This document shows, piece after piece, positions 1-7,945 of a stretch of DNA of 64,000 nucleotides. This stretch comes from Methanobrevibacter ruminantium. GTDB lineage: Archaea; Methanobacteriota; Methanobacteria; Methanobacteriales; Methanobacteriaceae. The position numbers and the translations under genes are program-made. The stretch is from the NCBI GenBank assembly GCA_004553595.1, contig SFKZ01000001.1, positions 433,212 through 497,211 on the forward strand, written 5' to 3'. The stretch's first letter is position 1, and each line of letters starts with the position of its first letter. The notes beneath the pieces are model-generated. The model saw nothing but the letters and a program-made list of their open reading frames with translations. It searched no databases and had not been told where the DNA came from.

Positions 1-350
1 TAGTTGATTTTGTCATAATAGGTTGCTCTAAGTCCTTTCAATCTTTCCTCTGGCTTTATGATTCTTTCAACCTTGTCTATAGGAACACCCATCATTTCAA
101 CGTTTGTAACGTCACAGAAGTATAAGTAATCCGGGTGATTTTCTCTTAGGTATGCATAAGCTTCTTCAGACCCCACTTTGGAATATCTGATTCCATCCTT
201 TTCCCTGTCTCCATTCTCATCTGGAATGTATCTTAAAAAGCAGATAATCCTATCTTCAGGGTGAATGTAATTGGTTGAAGCAAATAATAATCCATCTGTA
301 CTTATAATAAAGTCTCTTGTCCTAACAGTTTTTTTTGATTTATTCATCAT
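1..350 (-). CDS. Conserved archaeal protein, N-terminal part (gene runs off the window)
   Basis: The first 116 codons of a minus-strand gene whose 3' end lies beyond the window start. Two adjacent ATG codons (348-350 and 345-347) could start it. The product opens with a basic stretch, then RDFIISTDGLLFAS, RIICFLRYIPD, a stretch around GIRYSKVGSEEAYAYL, and VERIIKPEERLKG. This resembles the N-terminal region of archaeal proteins usually annotated as nucleotidyltransferase-domain proteins, recalled from memory and not searched. The nucleotidyltransferase motif itself would lie outside the window, so the function is uncertain. The gene is divergent from the pst operon across a 500-base gap. Confidence 0.6.
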   Translation of the reverse strand, partial: MMNKSKKTVRTRDFIISTDGLLFASTNYIHPEDRIICFLRYIPDENGDREKDGIRYSKVGSEEAYAYLRENHPDYLYFCDVTNVEMMGVPIDKVERIIKPEERLKGLRATYYDKIN

Positions 351-851
351 ATCCCTCTAATATCACGTTATACTGTTTCTCTCATAACATTTCTATAATA
401 TTCTTTGACTTGGATAGTTAATTAAATTTATGGTTATTGTTCAAATTCATAATTAAAAGTTGGTTAAATATTATAATAAATGATTATGTGGTTGTTTATA
501 ATAATGATTCATAATATATGGAAAAGCTGATGCAATATGCCCTAGAGAATAACAATGCAGATAAAATAAGATTTTTTAGGATATATTTATAAATTTAAAA
601 TATTCCTAATGGCTAATTTTTTAAAAATAATAGAAAATCCCCATCATTTTCCTTTATCGAAAAATCTCGAAAAATCTGTTCATTTTTTAGGAAATCTTTA
701 TTTTTTTTTACAAAAAATCTCATTATTTTTGTTCCTATAATAAGAACTTTATTTTTATAAATAGCAACCGTTAAATAAGCTAAAATGAGATTTCCAATTG
801 TAGGTGAAAATTTTCAAACTACATTTAATTGAAATTTAAGAGGTAAAAAAA
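351..851. other. Divergent intergenic region upstream of pstS
   Basis: About 500 bases without a supported gene. It must carry promoters for the minus-strand gene ending at 350 and for pstS. It contains a perfect tandem 10-mer, TCGAAAAATC, at 657-666 and 667-676, and a GTTC-9-GAAC dyad near 731-747 just upstream of the pstS TATA box. A 24-codon open frame at 518-592 has no ribosome binding site and is not called. Confidence 0.6.
753..762 (+). promoter_or_regulatory. Probable TATA box of the pst operon
   Basis: TTTTATAAAT lies about 90 bases before the pstS ATG, which would give a leader of roughly 65 bases. A GTTC/GAAC dyad about 10 bases upstream is a possible operator. The TATA assignment is by resemblance to the archaeal consensus only. 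Confidence 0.45.
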
Positions 852-1664
852 ATGAAAAATGAGTACAAAATTGCAATTATTGCGATTATATTAATTATTA
901 TAGGAGGGACTATACTATCCTCTGGGTCTGGAGGATCTGAAAGAATTGATATAGTAGGGTCCACATCTGTACAACCTGTAGCTGAAAAACTTGTAGAGGA
1001 ATATAAAATTAACCATCCTGATGCAAATATCAATGTTCAAGGTGGAGGTTCTAGTGTTGGTATAAAGAGTGTTCAAGATGGAAGTGCGGATATTGGCACT
1101 AGTTCAAAAGATTTAGACGATAATGAAAAACAAGACTTAAAAGAATATGAACTTGGTAAGGATGGAATTGTTTTAGCGGTTAACGTAAATAATGATGTGT
1201 CCGACTTAACAAAAGATCAATTAAAAGATATTTTCTCAGGAAAAATCACTAACTGGAAAGAGGTAGGTGGAAATGATGCTGAAATTCATGTTGTAAGTCG
1301 TGAAGCAGGATCCGGTACTTTAGATGCATTTGAAAGTATAGTGATGGGTGAGACAAAAATTAAAAGTGATGCAATTGTTCAAAGTTCTACCGAGGCTGTA
1401 AAACAATCTGTTAAGCAAGATGAAAATGCAATAGGTTTTGTTTCTTTTGCACATATGTCAGATGACGTGAAATCCTTAAGTGTTGAGGGAATAGCTCCAA
1501 GTAGTGAAAGTATTGCAGATGGTTCTTATGAATTGCAAAGGCCCTTTTTATTCCTAGTTAAAGGGGAGCCTTCAGGTGATTTAAAAGAATTTATTGATTG
1601 GGTAAATGGTTCAGAAGCTAGAAAAGTTTTAGATGGAGAAAAAATTGTCAAATCAAATAAATAA
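852..1664 (+). CDS. pstS: Phosphate ABC transporter, substrate-binding protein PstS
   Basis: Binds extracellular phosphate and delivers it to the PstCA channel. The 270-residue product starts with a positively charged N-terminus and one hydrophobic segment (about residues 5-23), which acts as a signal or membrane anchor. There is no lipobox cysteine, so it is probably held by the uncleaved segment. The phosphate-loop motifs GSTSVQP (about 36-42) and SREAGSGT (about 150-157) are present, as expected for the PBP-like PstS family. The ATG follows an AGAGGT ribosome binding site at 839-844. It is the first gene of the pst cluster, but a strong hairpin and T-run separate it from pstC, so it can probably be expressed above the downstream genes. 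Confidence 0.95.
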   Translation: MKNEYKIAIIAIILIIIGGTILSSGSGGSERIDIVGSTSVQPVAEKLVEEYKINHPDANINVQGGGSSVGIKSVQDGSADIGTSSKDLDDNEKQDLKEYELGKDGIVLAVNVNNDVSDLTKDQLKDIFSGKITNWKEVGGNDAEIHVVSREAGSGTLDAFESIVMGETKIKSDAIVQSSTEAVKQSVKQDENAIGFVSFAHMSDDVKSLSVEGIAPSSESIADGSYELQRPFLFLVKGEPSGDLKEFIDWVNGSEARKVLDGEKIVKSNK

Positions 1665-1689
1665 TTCATGGGATATGATTTAAAGGATT

Positions 1690-1730
1690 AATATAATAAA
1701 TAATCAATTTATTATATTTTTTTTTTTTTT
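1690..1730 (+). terminator. Strong hairpin and T14 run between pstS and pstC
   Basis: A perfect 12-base-pair stem (1690-1701 with 1707-1718) with a 5-base loop is followed by 14 consecutive T (1717-1730). It lies after the pstS stop and 23 bases before the pstC ATG. This has the form of an intrinsic terminator or attenuator. Inside an operon it would let some polymerases stop after pstS, giving more binding protein than membrane subunits. Confidence 0.65.
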
Positions 1731-1753
1731 AATTTGTATTATGGAGATTTACT

Positions 1754-2629
1754 ATGACTAAAATTGCAGCTGAAGCATTAATAGAGAAATCTTTGTTTAT
1801 TCTAGCATTGTTCTCTTGTTTCGTGATTCTGATAATATTATGCTTTATATTTTTTGAAGGGTTTCCAGCAATTCAAGAATATGGGTTTTTCAAATTTCTA
1901 TTTGGAACAATATGGTCTCCAAATGATGGTCAATTTGGAGTGTTTGATATGATTATAGGATCTCTATATGTCACATTCATTGCACTTATAATAGCAATTC
2001 CTTTATCCATTTCATGTGCCACATTCATGGCAGAGGTTGCAAGTAATAAAGTTAGAAACTTTTTAAAGCCAGTTGTTCAAACATTATCTGGAATTCCTTC
2101 TGTTGTTTATGGATTTTTTGGCTTAATTATCCTAGTTCCATTTGTAAGGTCCCAATTTGGGGGAACCGGTTTCAGCATATTTACTGCGGCAATTATATTA
2201 TCCATCATGATTTTGCCAACAATTATCTCAGTTTCTTATGATTCATTAAGATCAGTTCCACAAGATTACAAAGAAGCTTCCTTAGGTTTAGGAGCAACAA
2301 ACTGGCAGACTATTCGCAGAGTAGTCTTTCCATCAGCGCTACCTGGAATTATCACTGCAATTATTTTAGGAATGAGTAGGGCTGTTGGCGAAACATTGGC
2401 AGTGATTATGGTGGTAGGTAATGTTGCAAAAATGCCATCATCAATTTTTAGTCCAGCACGGACTTTAACTTCAAATATTGCATTAGAAATGAGTTATGCA
2501 ACGGGTATTCACTATAATGCATTGTTTGCCACAGCAGTTGTGTTATTCATGCTCATAATGTTATTGTTGGTTGTTGCGAATTATGTTCAAAGGAAATATA
2601 GTATAGATATTGGTGGAGGAACCTTATGA
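1754..2629 (+). CDS. pstC: Phosphate ABC transporter permease PstC
   Basis: One of the two membrane subunits forming the phosphate channel. The 291-residue product has about six transmembrane segments and the permease cytoplasmic EAA-type loop around EASLGLGATNWQTI (about residues 175-188), which contacts the PstB ATPase. It is preceded by ATGGAGA as ribosome binding site. The stop region overlaps the annotated upstream end of pstA, so the two are probably translationally coupled. Its length is normal for archaeal PstC. PstC and PstA are related to each other; order and position in the cluster decide the names. Confidence 0.93.
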   Translation: MTKIAAEALIEKSLFILALFSCFVILIILCFIFFEGFPAIQEYGFFKFLFGTIWSPNDGQFGVFDMIIGSLYVTFIALIIAIPLSISCATFMAEVASNKVRNFLKPVVQTLSGIPSVVYGFFGLIILVPFVRSQFGGTGFSIFTAAIILSIMILPTIISVSYDSLRSVPQDYKEASLGLGATNWQTIRRVVFPSALPGIITAIILGMSRAVGETLAVIMVVGNVAKMPSSIFSPARTLTSNIALEMSYATGIHYNALFATAVVLFMLIMLLLVVANYVQRKYSIDIGGGTL

Positions 2630-2652
2630 ATCCTAGGGGAGGTATAAAAAAA

Positions 2653-3504
2653 ATGAATTTTAACTTTATATCTGCAAGAACATCTCAAAAGATAATGAAT
2701 TCCATATTTGTACTTTCAGGAATATTAACTTTAGCCATATTAGCAATTATTTTAGCGGATATTTTGATTAAAGGACTTCCAGTAATAAATATGGAATTTA
2801 TTTTTGGCCAAGTAGAAAATCAAGGCGAATCTGGTGGGATATTTCCAATAATCATATCCAGTTTATATGTAACATTAGTTTCAATTCTAATAGCTACTCC
2901 ATTAGGTGTGGGTGCAGCTATTTATATGGTAGAATATGCAAGTAATGAGAAATTAACCAATATAATACGTTTTGGAGCAGAAACATTAGCTTCTATTCCA
3001 TCAATTGTATTTGGGTTATTTGGATTATCATTTTTTGTAATATTTTTAAATTTAGGATGGTCCATTTTTTCAGCCAGTTTAGTTTTAGCTATTATGGCTA
3101 TTCCAACAATATTTCAAGTTGCAGAAGTCTCTTTAAGTTCTGTACCAAGCATATATAAGGAAGGAAGTTATGGATTAGGGGCTACAAAATGGCAAACTAT
3201 TTATAAAGTCATTATACCTGCAGCTCTTCCTGGAATTGTTACTGGAGTTATATTAGGGATGACAAGATCTATTTCTGAAGCTGCTGCAGTAATGTATGCT
3301 GTGGGATCATCTATTATAATGCCAATTTCTATATTTGACCCTGGCAGGCCATTGCCACTTCATTTGTATGTTTTAGCAACTGAAGGAATTTCTTTGCCTA
3401 ATGCATTTGGAACTGCAGCGGTCCTTGTAATTATAGTATTGGTTATTACATTTTTAACTAATTATTTCACAGAGAAGTATCAGAATAAAATGATGGGAAA
3501 ATAA
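2653..3504 (+). CDS. pstA: Phosphate ABC transporter permease PstA
   Basis: Second channel subunit, partner of PstC. I prefer the ATG at 2653 over the in-frame ATG at 2626, because a good ribosome binding site (AGGGGAGGT, 2635-2643) lies about 9 bases before 2653 and would be inside the gene otherwise. With this start the protein has 283 residues, about six membrane segments and an EAA-like loop around EGSYGLGATKWQTIYK. It follows pstC and is followed by pstB after 21 bases. Confidence 0.93.
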   Translation: MNFNFISARTSQKIMNSIFVLSGILTLAILAIILADILIKGLPVINMEFIFGQVENQGESGGIFPIIISSLYVTLVSILIATPLGVGAAIYMVEYASNEKLTNIIRFGAETLASIPSIVFGLFGLSFFVIFLNLGWSIFSASLVLAIMAIPTIFQVAEVSLSSVPSIYKEGSYGLGATKWQTIYKVIIPAALPGIVTGVILGMTRSISEAAAVMYAVGSSIIMPISIFDPGRPLPLHLYVLATEGISLPNAFGTAAVLVIIVLVITFLTNYFTEKYQNKMMGK

Positions 3505-3525
3505 GTAAAGTTAAGAGGTTTAATT

Positions 3526-4278
3526 ATGTATAAGATTATTGCTAAGCATTTAAATACTTATTTTGGGGATGCACATATTCTTAAGGATATAAATTTTAAA
3601 GTGGCTGAAAACACAGTTACAGCATTAATTGGTCCATCAGGTTGTGGAAAATCAACTTTTTTAAGGTCGATTAATAGAATGAATGATTTAATACCTACAT
3701 TTAAACGTGAGGGAACTCTTCTCCTAGATGAGGAAGATATTTACTCACCTGAAATGGATGTTGTAAATTTAAGAAGAAAAGTAGGAATGGTTTTTCAGAA
3801 ACCTAACCCTTTTCCAAAATCCATTTTTGATAATGTTTCTTACGGCTTGAAGATTCATGGCATAGACGATGAAGGTTTTATAGAACAGAGAGTTGAAGAA
3901 AGTTTAAAATCAGCGGCTATTTGGGATGAAGTAAAAGATAAGCTTGATCAGTCTGCTATGAGTCTATCTGGAGGCCAACAACAAAGATTATGTATTGCAA
4001 GGACAATAGCTAATAATCCAGAGGTTATTTTAATGGATGAGCCTTGTTCTGCACTAGACCCAATTTCAACATTAAAAATTGAAGATTTGATTCATAAACT
4101 TAAAAAAGATTATACAATCATTATTGTAACACATAATATGCAACAGGCTTCAAGAGTTTCAGATTACACATCCTTTTTCTTGAATGGGGAGATTATTGAA
4201 AGTGATGAAACTGAACGATTGTTTGTAAGTCCTAAAGAACAAAAAACAGAAGAATATATAACTGGAAGGTTCGGATAA
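3526..4278 (+). CDS. pstB: Phosphate ABC transporter ATP-binding protein PstB
   Basis: ATPase that powers phosphate import through PstCA. The 250-residue product has Walker A GPSGCGKS (residues 36-43), the ABC signature LSGGQQQR (about 147-154), Walker B VILMDEP and the switch histidine in IIIVTHNMQQA. The motif KPNPFPKSI is typical of PstB specifically. It has an AGAGGT ribosome binding site and a normal length. Confidence 0.96.
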   Translation: MYKIIAKHLNTYFGDAHILKDINFKVAENTVTALIGPSGCGKSTFLRSINRMNDLIPTFKREGTLLLDEEDIYSPEMDVVNLRRKVGMVFQKPNPFPKSIFDNVSYGLKIHGIDDEGFIEQRVEESLKSAAIWDEVKDKLDQSAMSLSGGQQQRLCIARTIANNPEVILMDEPCSALDPISTLKIEDLIHKLKKDYTIIIVTHNMQQASRVSDYTSFFLNGEIIESDETERLFVSPKEQKTEEYITGRFG

Positions 4279-4303
4279 TAGATTAAACTAGGGAGAAAAA
4301 ATT

Positions 4304-4975
4304 ATGGATGAGAAATTTCCAAGTGTCACATTTCAAAATAGGATGAATAGTATTAAAGAAGATTATAAGGAATTAGGAAATTTAGCTATTAAATTAAATG
4401 GGTCGGTTGTAAAATTACTTGAAAAGTATGATGAATCCATTTATGACGATATTGAAAAATGTTCTAATATTATAGATATTAAAACTATTGATTTAGAAAG
4501 GGAATGCATTAGATTTCTGGCTACAGAACAACCTTTAGCTAAAGATTTGATGTTTATCGAATCAACTCTAAGGGTAATAAGTCATTTTAAAAGGATATGC
4601 CATTTATTTTTAAAAATTGCCAAATCAATCAAAAACATTCAAGAGGTAGACATTCCGGAAAAAATACTTAAAGAATTAGCATATATGGGGGATTACACTC
4701 TAATTATGTTAAAAAAAGCATTTTTTGTATTTTTAAATCAGGATTTGGATAAAGCAAAAGAACTATCTAGTGATGATGATAAAATGGATGAATTTTATGA
4801 TTCCATTTTAAATGAAGTTACCGCAACTATGGTTGAAGATAACGATTTGATTCCATATATTATTGATGTTATATTCTTGGCCAGATACTTTGAGAGAATT
4901 GCTGATAAAGCAGTTAGCATAGGATCAAGAACAGTATTTATGCTTACTTTAAAAAGGCCAGATATTGATGATTGA
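4304..4975 (+). CDS. phoU: Phosphate uptake regulator PhoU
   Basis: Predicted negative modulator of the Pst transporter. The 223-residue all-helical product contains two PhoU three-helix-bundle repeats, recognisable by ISHFKRICHLFLKIAK (first repeat) and RYFERIADKAVSIG (second repeat, the metal-binding E/D-x3-D helix). It lies 25 bases after pstB, preceded by AGGGAG. In bacteria PhoU works with a PhoR/PhoB two-component pair, but no such genes are seen here. Confidence 0.92.
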   Translation: MDEKFPSVTFQNRMNSIKEDYKELGNLAIKLNGSVVKLLEKYDESIYDDIEKCSNIIDIKTIDLERECIRFLATEQPLAKDLMFIESTLRVISHFKRICHLFLKIAKSIKNIQEVDIPEKILKELAYMGDYTLIMLKKAFFVFLNQDLDKAKELSSDDDKMDEFYDSILNEVTATMVEDNDLIPYIIDVIFLARYFERIADKAVSIGSRTVFMLTLKRPDIDD

Positions 4976-5063
4976 ATGTTAAAAAAATATTTATAATATT
5001 ATAAAAATATTTAGTAATAAATTTAATAGAAAATTTTCATCTCTCTTTTTAAGAGGTTTATTC

Positions 5064-5954
5064 ATGAGTAGAAGTAATAAAACATTAGAAGAAATTTTAG
5101 AGTATATCTTTTATCAAAATCCAACTAATCAAGATGAAATAGCGGATGATTTAAAGATCACCAGAAGGTATGTGACAAAGTTGCTTAAGCCATTATTAGA
5201 TGAGGGAATTGTTAAAAAAGTATATGTTATTGATTTAAAAAAATATGATGAAATCTATGGAGATTCTAATTCTGAGTTTAATCCTAAGGACTATTCAACT
5301 AATATTTTAATTAAAAATTTGGAAAATATGTCTAATCATGTGAAAAATCAGCTTGAATTATCTTTTGAATCAGTTATTGAAAATGATGAGGAAAAGGCTA
5401 AAGAAGCTTTAGAATTAGATTATATAACTAATAACATGTTTGAAAAAATTCGTTCTTCTGTAGAGACGGTTGTTAATTTAAATCCTCATTTTAAACTTTC
5501 TAAAATTCTGCTTTTTAACGAAGTGGCTTATAATTTTGAAAGGATTGGAGATTATTGTAGTCATCTAAATAAATTTATTATTAATAATGATGATATTATT
5601 GATGATAAGATCTTGTATATCCTAAAAAAGATGTATAAATATGCTCAAATGTCCATTTCATATTCTACAGATGCATTTATAGATGGTTGCGTAGATTTAA
5701 AAGGGAATTTGAGGGATACTGAAGAGAAAATGCATCAAAGGCAATCAGAAGCCATGAAGGAAATTGCTATCCATATGTTAGATTCCTCTTTAGATGATAT
5801 TGGAACAGCCAATTATTATATTTATCTTACACGTGTAATTAAAACATTTGAAAGAATCGGGGATATATCCGTTGAAATTATGGATATTGCAGTTGAATTT
5901 CATAGGGATATTCCTAGAACCACAGTTCCTCGTTATTTCAGGGATGATGGATAA
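5064..5954 (+). CDS. Winged-helix protein fused to a PhoU domain, probable phosphate-responsive regulator
   Basis: The 296-residue product joins an N-terminal winged HTH (about residues 5-60, with DEIADDLKITRRYVTKLL) to a full PhoU domain (about 85-285). The signature FERIGD occurs twice, at about residues 156-161 and 263-268, indicating two metal-binding PhoU repeats. Such fusions occur in methanogens next to pst genes; I infer that it is the DNA-binding regulator of the operon, sensing transporter state through PhoU. An AAGAGGT ribosome binding site at 5051-5057 can pair with CTCTT just upstream, so translation might be dampened. There is an 88-base gap after phoU, so it may have its own promoter. 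Confidence 0.85.
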   Translation: MSRSNKTLEEILEYIFYQNPTNQDEIADDLKITRRYVTKLLKPLLDEGIVKKVYVIDLKKYDEIYGDSNSEFNPKDYSTNILIKNLENMSNHVKNQLELSFESVIENDEEKAKEALELDYITNNMFEKIRSSVETVVNLNPHFKLSKILLFNEVAYNFERIGDYCSHLNKFIINNDDIIDDKILYILKKMYKYAQMSISYSTDAFIDGCVDLKGNLRDTEEKMHQRQSEAMKEIAIHMLDSSLDDIGTANYYIYLTRVIKTFERIGDISVEIMDIAVEFHRDIPRTTVPRYFRDDG

Positions 5955-6729
5955 CTCCTTATCTTTTCTATTGCAAGATTCATTAAATTCCAATACAAAT
6001 GGTCTGGAATGATGAAAAATCTTCCATTTCTGAACTTAACTCTTTTTGCATCAATTTAAAATATGCTCTACAATATATGATAATTGTAATCAAGAATTTA
6101 ATTATATGGTTGTTCTGAATTTTGTTGATGAAAGCATTATTGTATACAAGCAGTTTTATGATTTAATAAGTATTAATTCTATTAATCATTTATTATTTTA
6201 TTTAATTATTATATTTTTGATTATTATTAAGTGCATGCCTTTAAAATTTTTCCAATTTCTTTATTTAATTTCTTTAATTTTTAAGTTGTATTTTTATATT
6301 TTTTAGGTTAACAAAAATTAAATCGATAATAATATTAACTATCAAAACCTAACTAATATTGTAGTTAGTTCTATGTCATTTATTTAAATTTTCAATTTAA
6401 ATTTCTTGAGAGCTTTTATTAATTAAAAAGTTAAATGATGGAATTAATGACATTTAAGAACTTCCAACAAATCCATAATTTCAAAAATAGATTATAAATC
6501 GTTAATTATTGTAATAAATTAATTATAGACTTTATTTCTATATTGTTGAATTGGATGTGCATTTGAAAGATTTTTTAAGTCCCTTAAAATATTTATTCTT
6601 TAAGGAATTTTAAAATAATCAAAAATCTGTCATCTGGTTAATGGTATTTCCCAGAGTTCTATAACTTGATTGTTATGATATGATTTGTAATTTAGACCGG
6701 GAAGAATTATTAAATCCGGAGGTGTCGTA
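5955..6729. other. Long intergenic gap before the first CBS gene
   Basis: About 775 bases. An 86-codon open frame at 6046-6306 is AT-rich, lacks a ribosome binding site and reads as low-complexity hydrophobic sequence, so I do not call it. The interval 6349-6453 shows a cluster of pairable arms, listed separately. The 3' end carries a strong GGAGGTG ribosome binding site for the next gene. Confidence 0.6.
6349..6453. ncRNA. Candidate structured RNA or regulatory fold
   Basis: The interval holds hairpin CTAACTA/TAGTTAG (6349-6355 with 6362-6368, loop 6). It also holds a long-range stem ATGTCATT/AATGACAT (6373-6380 with 6446-6453), which encloses hairpin ATTTAAATT/AATTTAAAT (6382-6390 with 6394-6402, loop TTC) and a weaker CTTTT/AAAAG arm. 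Together they could form a three-way junction. The sequence is AT-rich, so chance pairing cannot be excluded; no promoter is assigned. Confidence 0.25.
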
Positions 6730-7647
6730 ATGAAAGACAAAAACACTAAAAACTTGAGAAAATCTATGAATCGTGGTTCTGTTGAACAAACAACAAAAGT
6801 AGCTGATTATGAAGGGGAAATCATGACATTAGCTAAAAAGGATGTCATTAGCATTCCTCCAACCAAGACCATTAAGGGAGCTGCTGAAATGATGATAGAG
6901 CATGGATTCAGAAGATTACCAGTAACCCATCCTGGCTCAAATAAACTTTTGGGTATTGTAACTGCTATGGATATTCTTGACTTCCTTGGTGGAGGAAGCA
7001 AATTTGATATAATAGAAAAGAAACATGATGACAATTTCTTGGCAGCAATCAATGATCCTGTTAAAGAGATTATGACAAGAGATGTTATTTCTATCAGTCC
7101 CAAATATTCTATTAGAGAAAGTGTGGATGTAATGACCAAAAACGGCATTGGATCCTTGCCTATTGTAGATAAAGAAGAAAGGTTAGTGGGAATAGTCACT
7201 GAAAGAGATTTCGCATTAGCGCTTGCAGGCTCATTGACTAATGAAACTGTAGGTGACATCATGATTAAGGATGTTATCACTACCACTCCTGGAACTCCTA
7301 TTGAAAGCTGTTCCAAAATCATGGTAAGAAATAACTTAAGAAGAATTCCTGTTGTTGAAGAAGAGAAATTAATAGGAATTGTTACTTCAACAGATATCTT
7401 AAGATTCTTCGGTGATAAAGAAATGTTTGCTTCTATGACCTCTAATAGTGGTTTAGATGTTTTAAAAAGAAAAATTTCTGAAATCATTAAACCAAACATA
7501 TTAGTAACTGAATCTACTGTTAGATTAGGGGACTTATGTGAATTATTAGCTGAAAAGAACATTGGTGGTGTTCCTGTAGTTGATGATGATCAACTTGTAG
7601 GAATTGTCACTGAAAGAGATATTTTAAATACAGTTCTTAAAGAATAA
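6730..7647 (+). CDS. Protein with four CBS domains
   Basis: The 305-residue product consists of a short basic N-terminus and four CBS motifs (roughly residues 28-90, 108-165, 170-225 and 245-303), each ending in the usual GIVT-(S/E)-x-DIL pattern. CBS pairs bind adenine nucleotides or S-adenosylmethionine and act as energy or metabolite sensors. No catalytic domain is attached, so it is probably a stand-alone sensor that regulates another protein. It starts at ATG after GGAGGTG (6718-6724), one of the strongest ribosome binding sites in the window. A second four-CBS gene follows. The substrate and partner are unknown. Confidence 0.88.
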   Translation: MKDKNTKNLRKSMNRGSVEQTTKVADYEGEIMTLAKKDVISIPPTKTIKGAAEMMIEHGFRRLPVTHPGSNKLLGIVTAMDILDFLGGGSKFDIIEKKHDDNFLAAINDPVKEIMTRDVISISPKYSIRESVDVMTKNGIGSLPIVDKEERLVGIVTERDFALALAGSLTNETVGDIMIKDVITTTPGTPIESCSKIMVRNNLRRIPVVEEEKLIGIVTSTDILRFFGDKEMFASMTSNSGLDVLKRKISEIIKPNILVTESTVRLGDLCELLAEKNIGGVPVVDDDQLVGIVTERDILNTVLKE

Positions 7648-7740
7648 TTAGATTTTATTTCTATTTGGATTATTAAGCAATTCCTAAAAAATAATTAGAT
7701 TTATTTCTATTGGATTATTTAGCAATTCCTTTAAAATAAT
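7648..7740. repeat. Imperfect direct duplication of about 45 bases
   Basis: Two near-identical copies of AATTAGATTTTATTTCTATT followed by GGATTATT-AGCAATTCCT lie immediately downstream of the first CBS gene. They differ by small indels, indicating a local tandem duplication. Confidence 0.7.
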
Positions 7741-7784
7741 CCATTAATTTCTTTAAGATTTTGTGGTTGCTCTTCTTTGTGAAG

Positions 7785-7830
7785 ACCAATCAGGTAGCTA
7801 TTGTTGAACTTTTAAGAGATAGCTATTGGT
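7785..7830. promoter_or_regulatory. Dyad upstream of the second CBS gene promoter
   Basis: ACCAA (7785-7789) pairs with TTGGT (7826-7830), and TAGCTA (7795-7800) pairs with TAGCTA (7820-7825). The structure ends a few bases before a TATA-like TTTATATC near 7838. The position fits an operator or a hairpin at the promoter of the downstream CBS gene. A further perfect 9-base-pair hairpin (7874-7882 with 7894-7902) lies in the predicted leader. Confidence 0.35.
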
Positions 7831-7945
7831 AGGTTAGTTTATATCTTTGATTAGATACGCTATAGATTATTGAAATCCAAATAGAATCAATTCATTTGGA
7901 TTCTTTCTAATAGCTATTTCATTGGATTTTATCGTTGGTGTTATT

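Noticed and set aside
518..592. 24-codon frame upstream of pstS (MEKLMQYALENNNADK...)
   Set aside because: Reads like protein but lacks a ribosome binding site and is too short to judge; possibly a gene remnant.
6046..6306. 86-codon open frame in the gap after the HTH-PhoU gene
   Set aside because: Very AT-rich, hydrophobic low-complexity product, no ribosome binding site and no recognisable motif.
6807..7562. 251-codon open frame antisense to the first CBS gene
   Set aside because: Explained by codon composition of the repeated CBS domains on the other strand; no start signal of its own.
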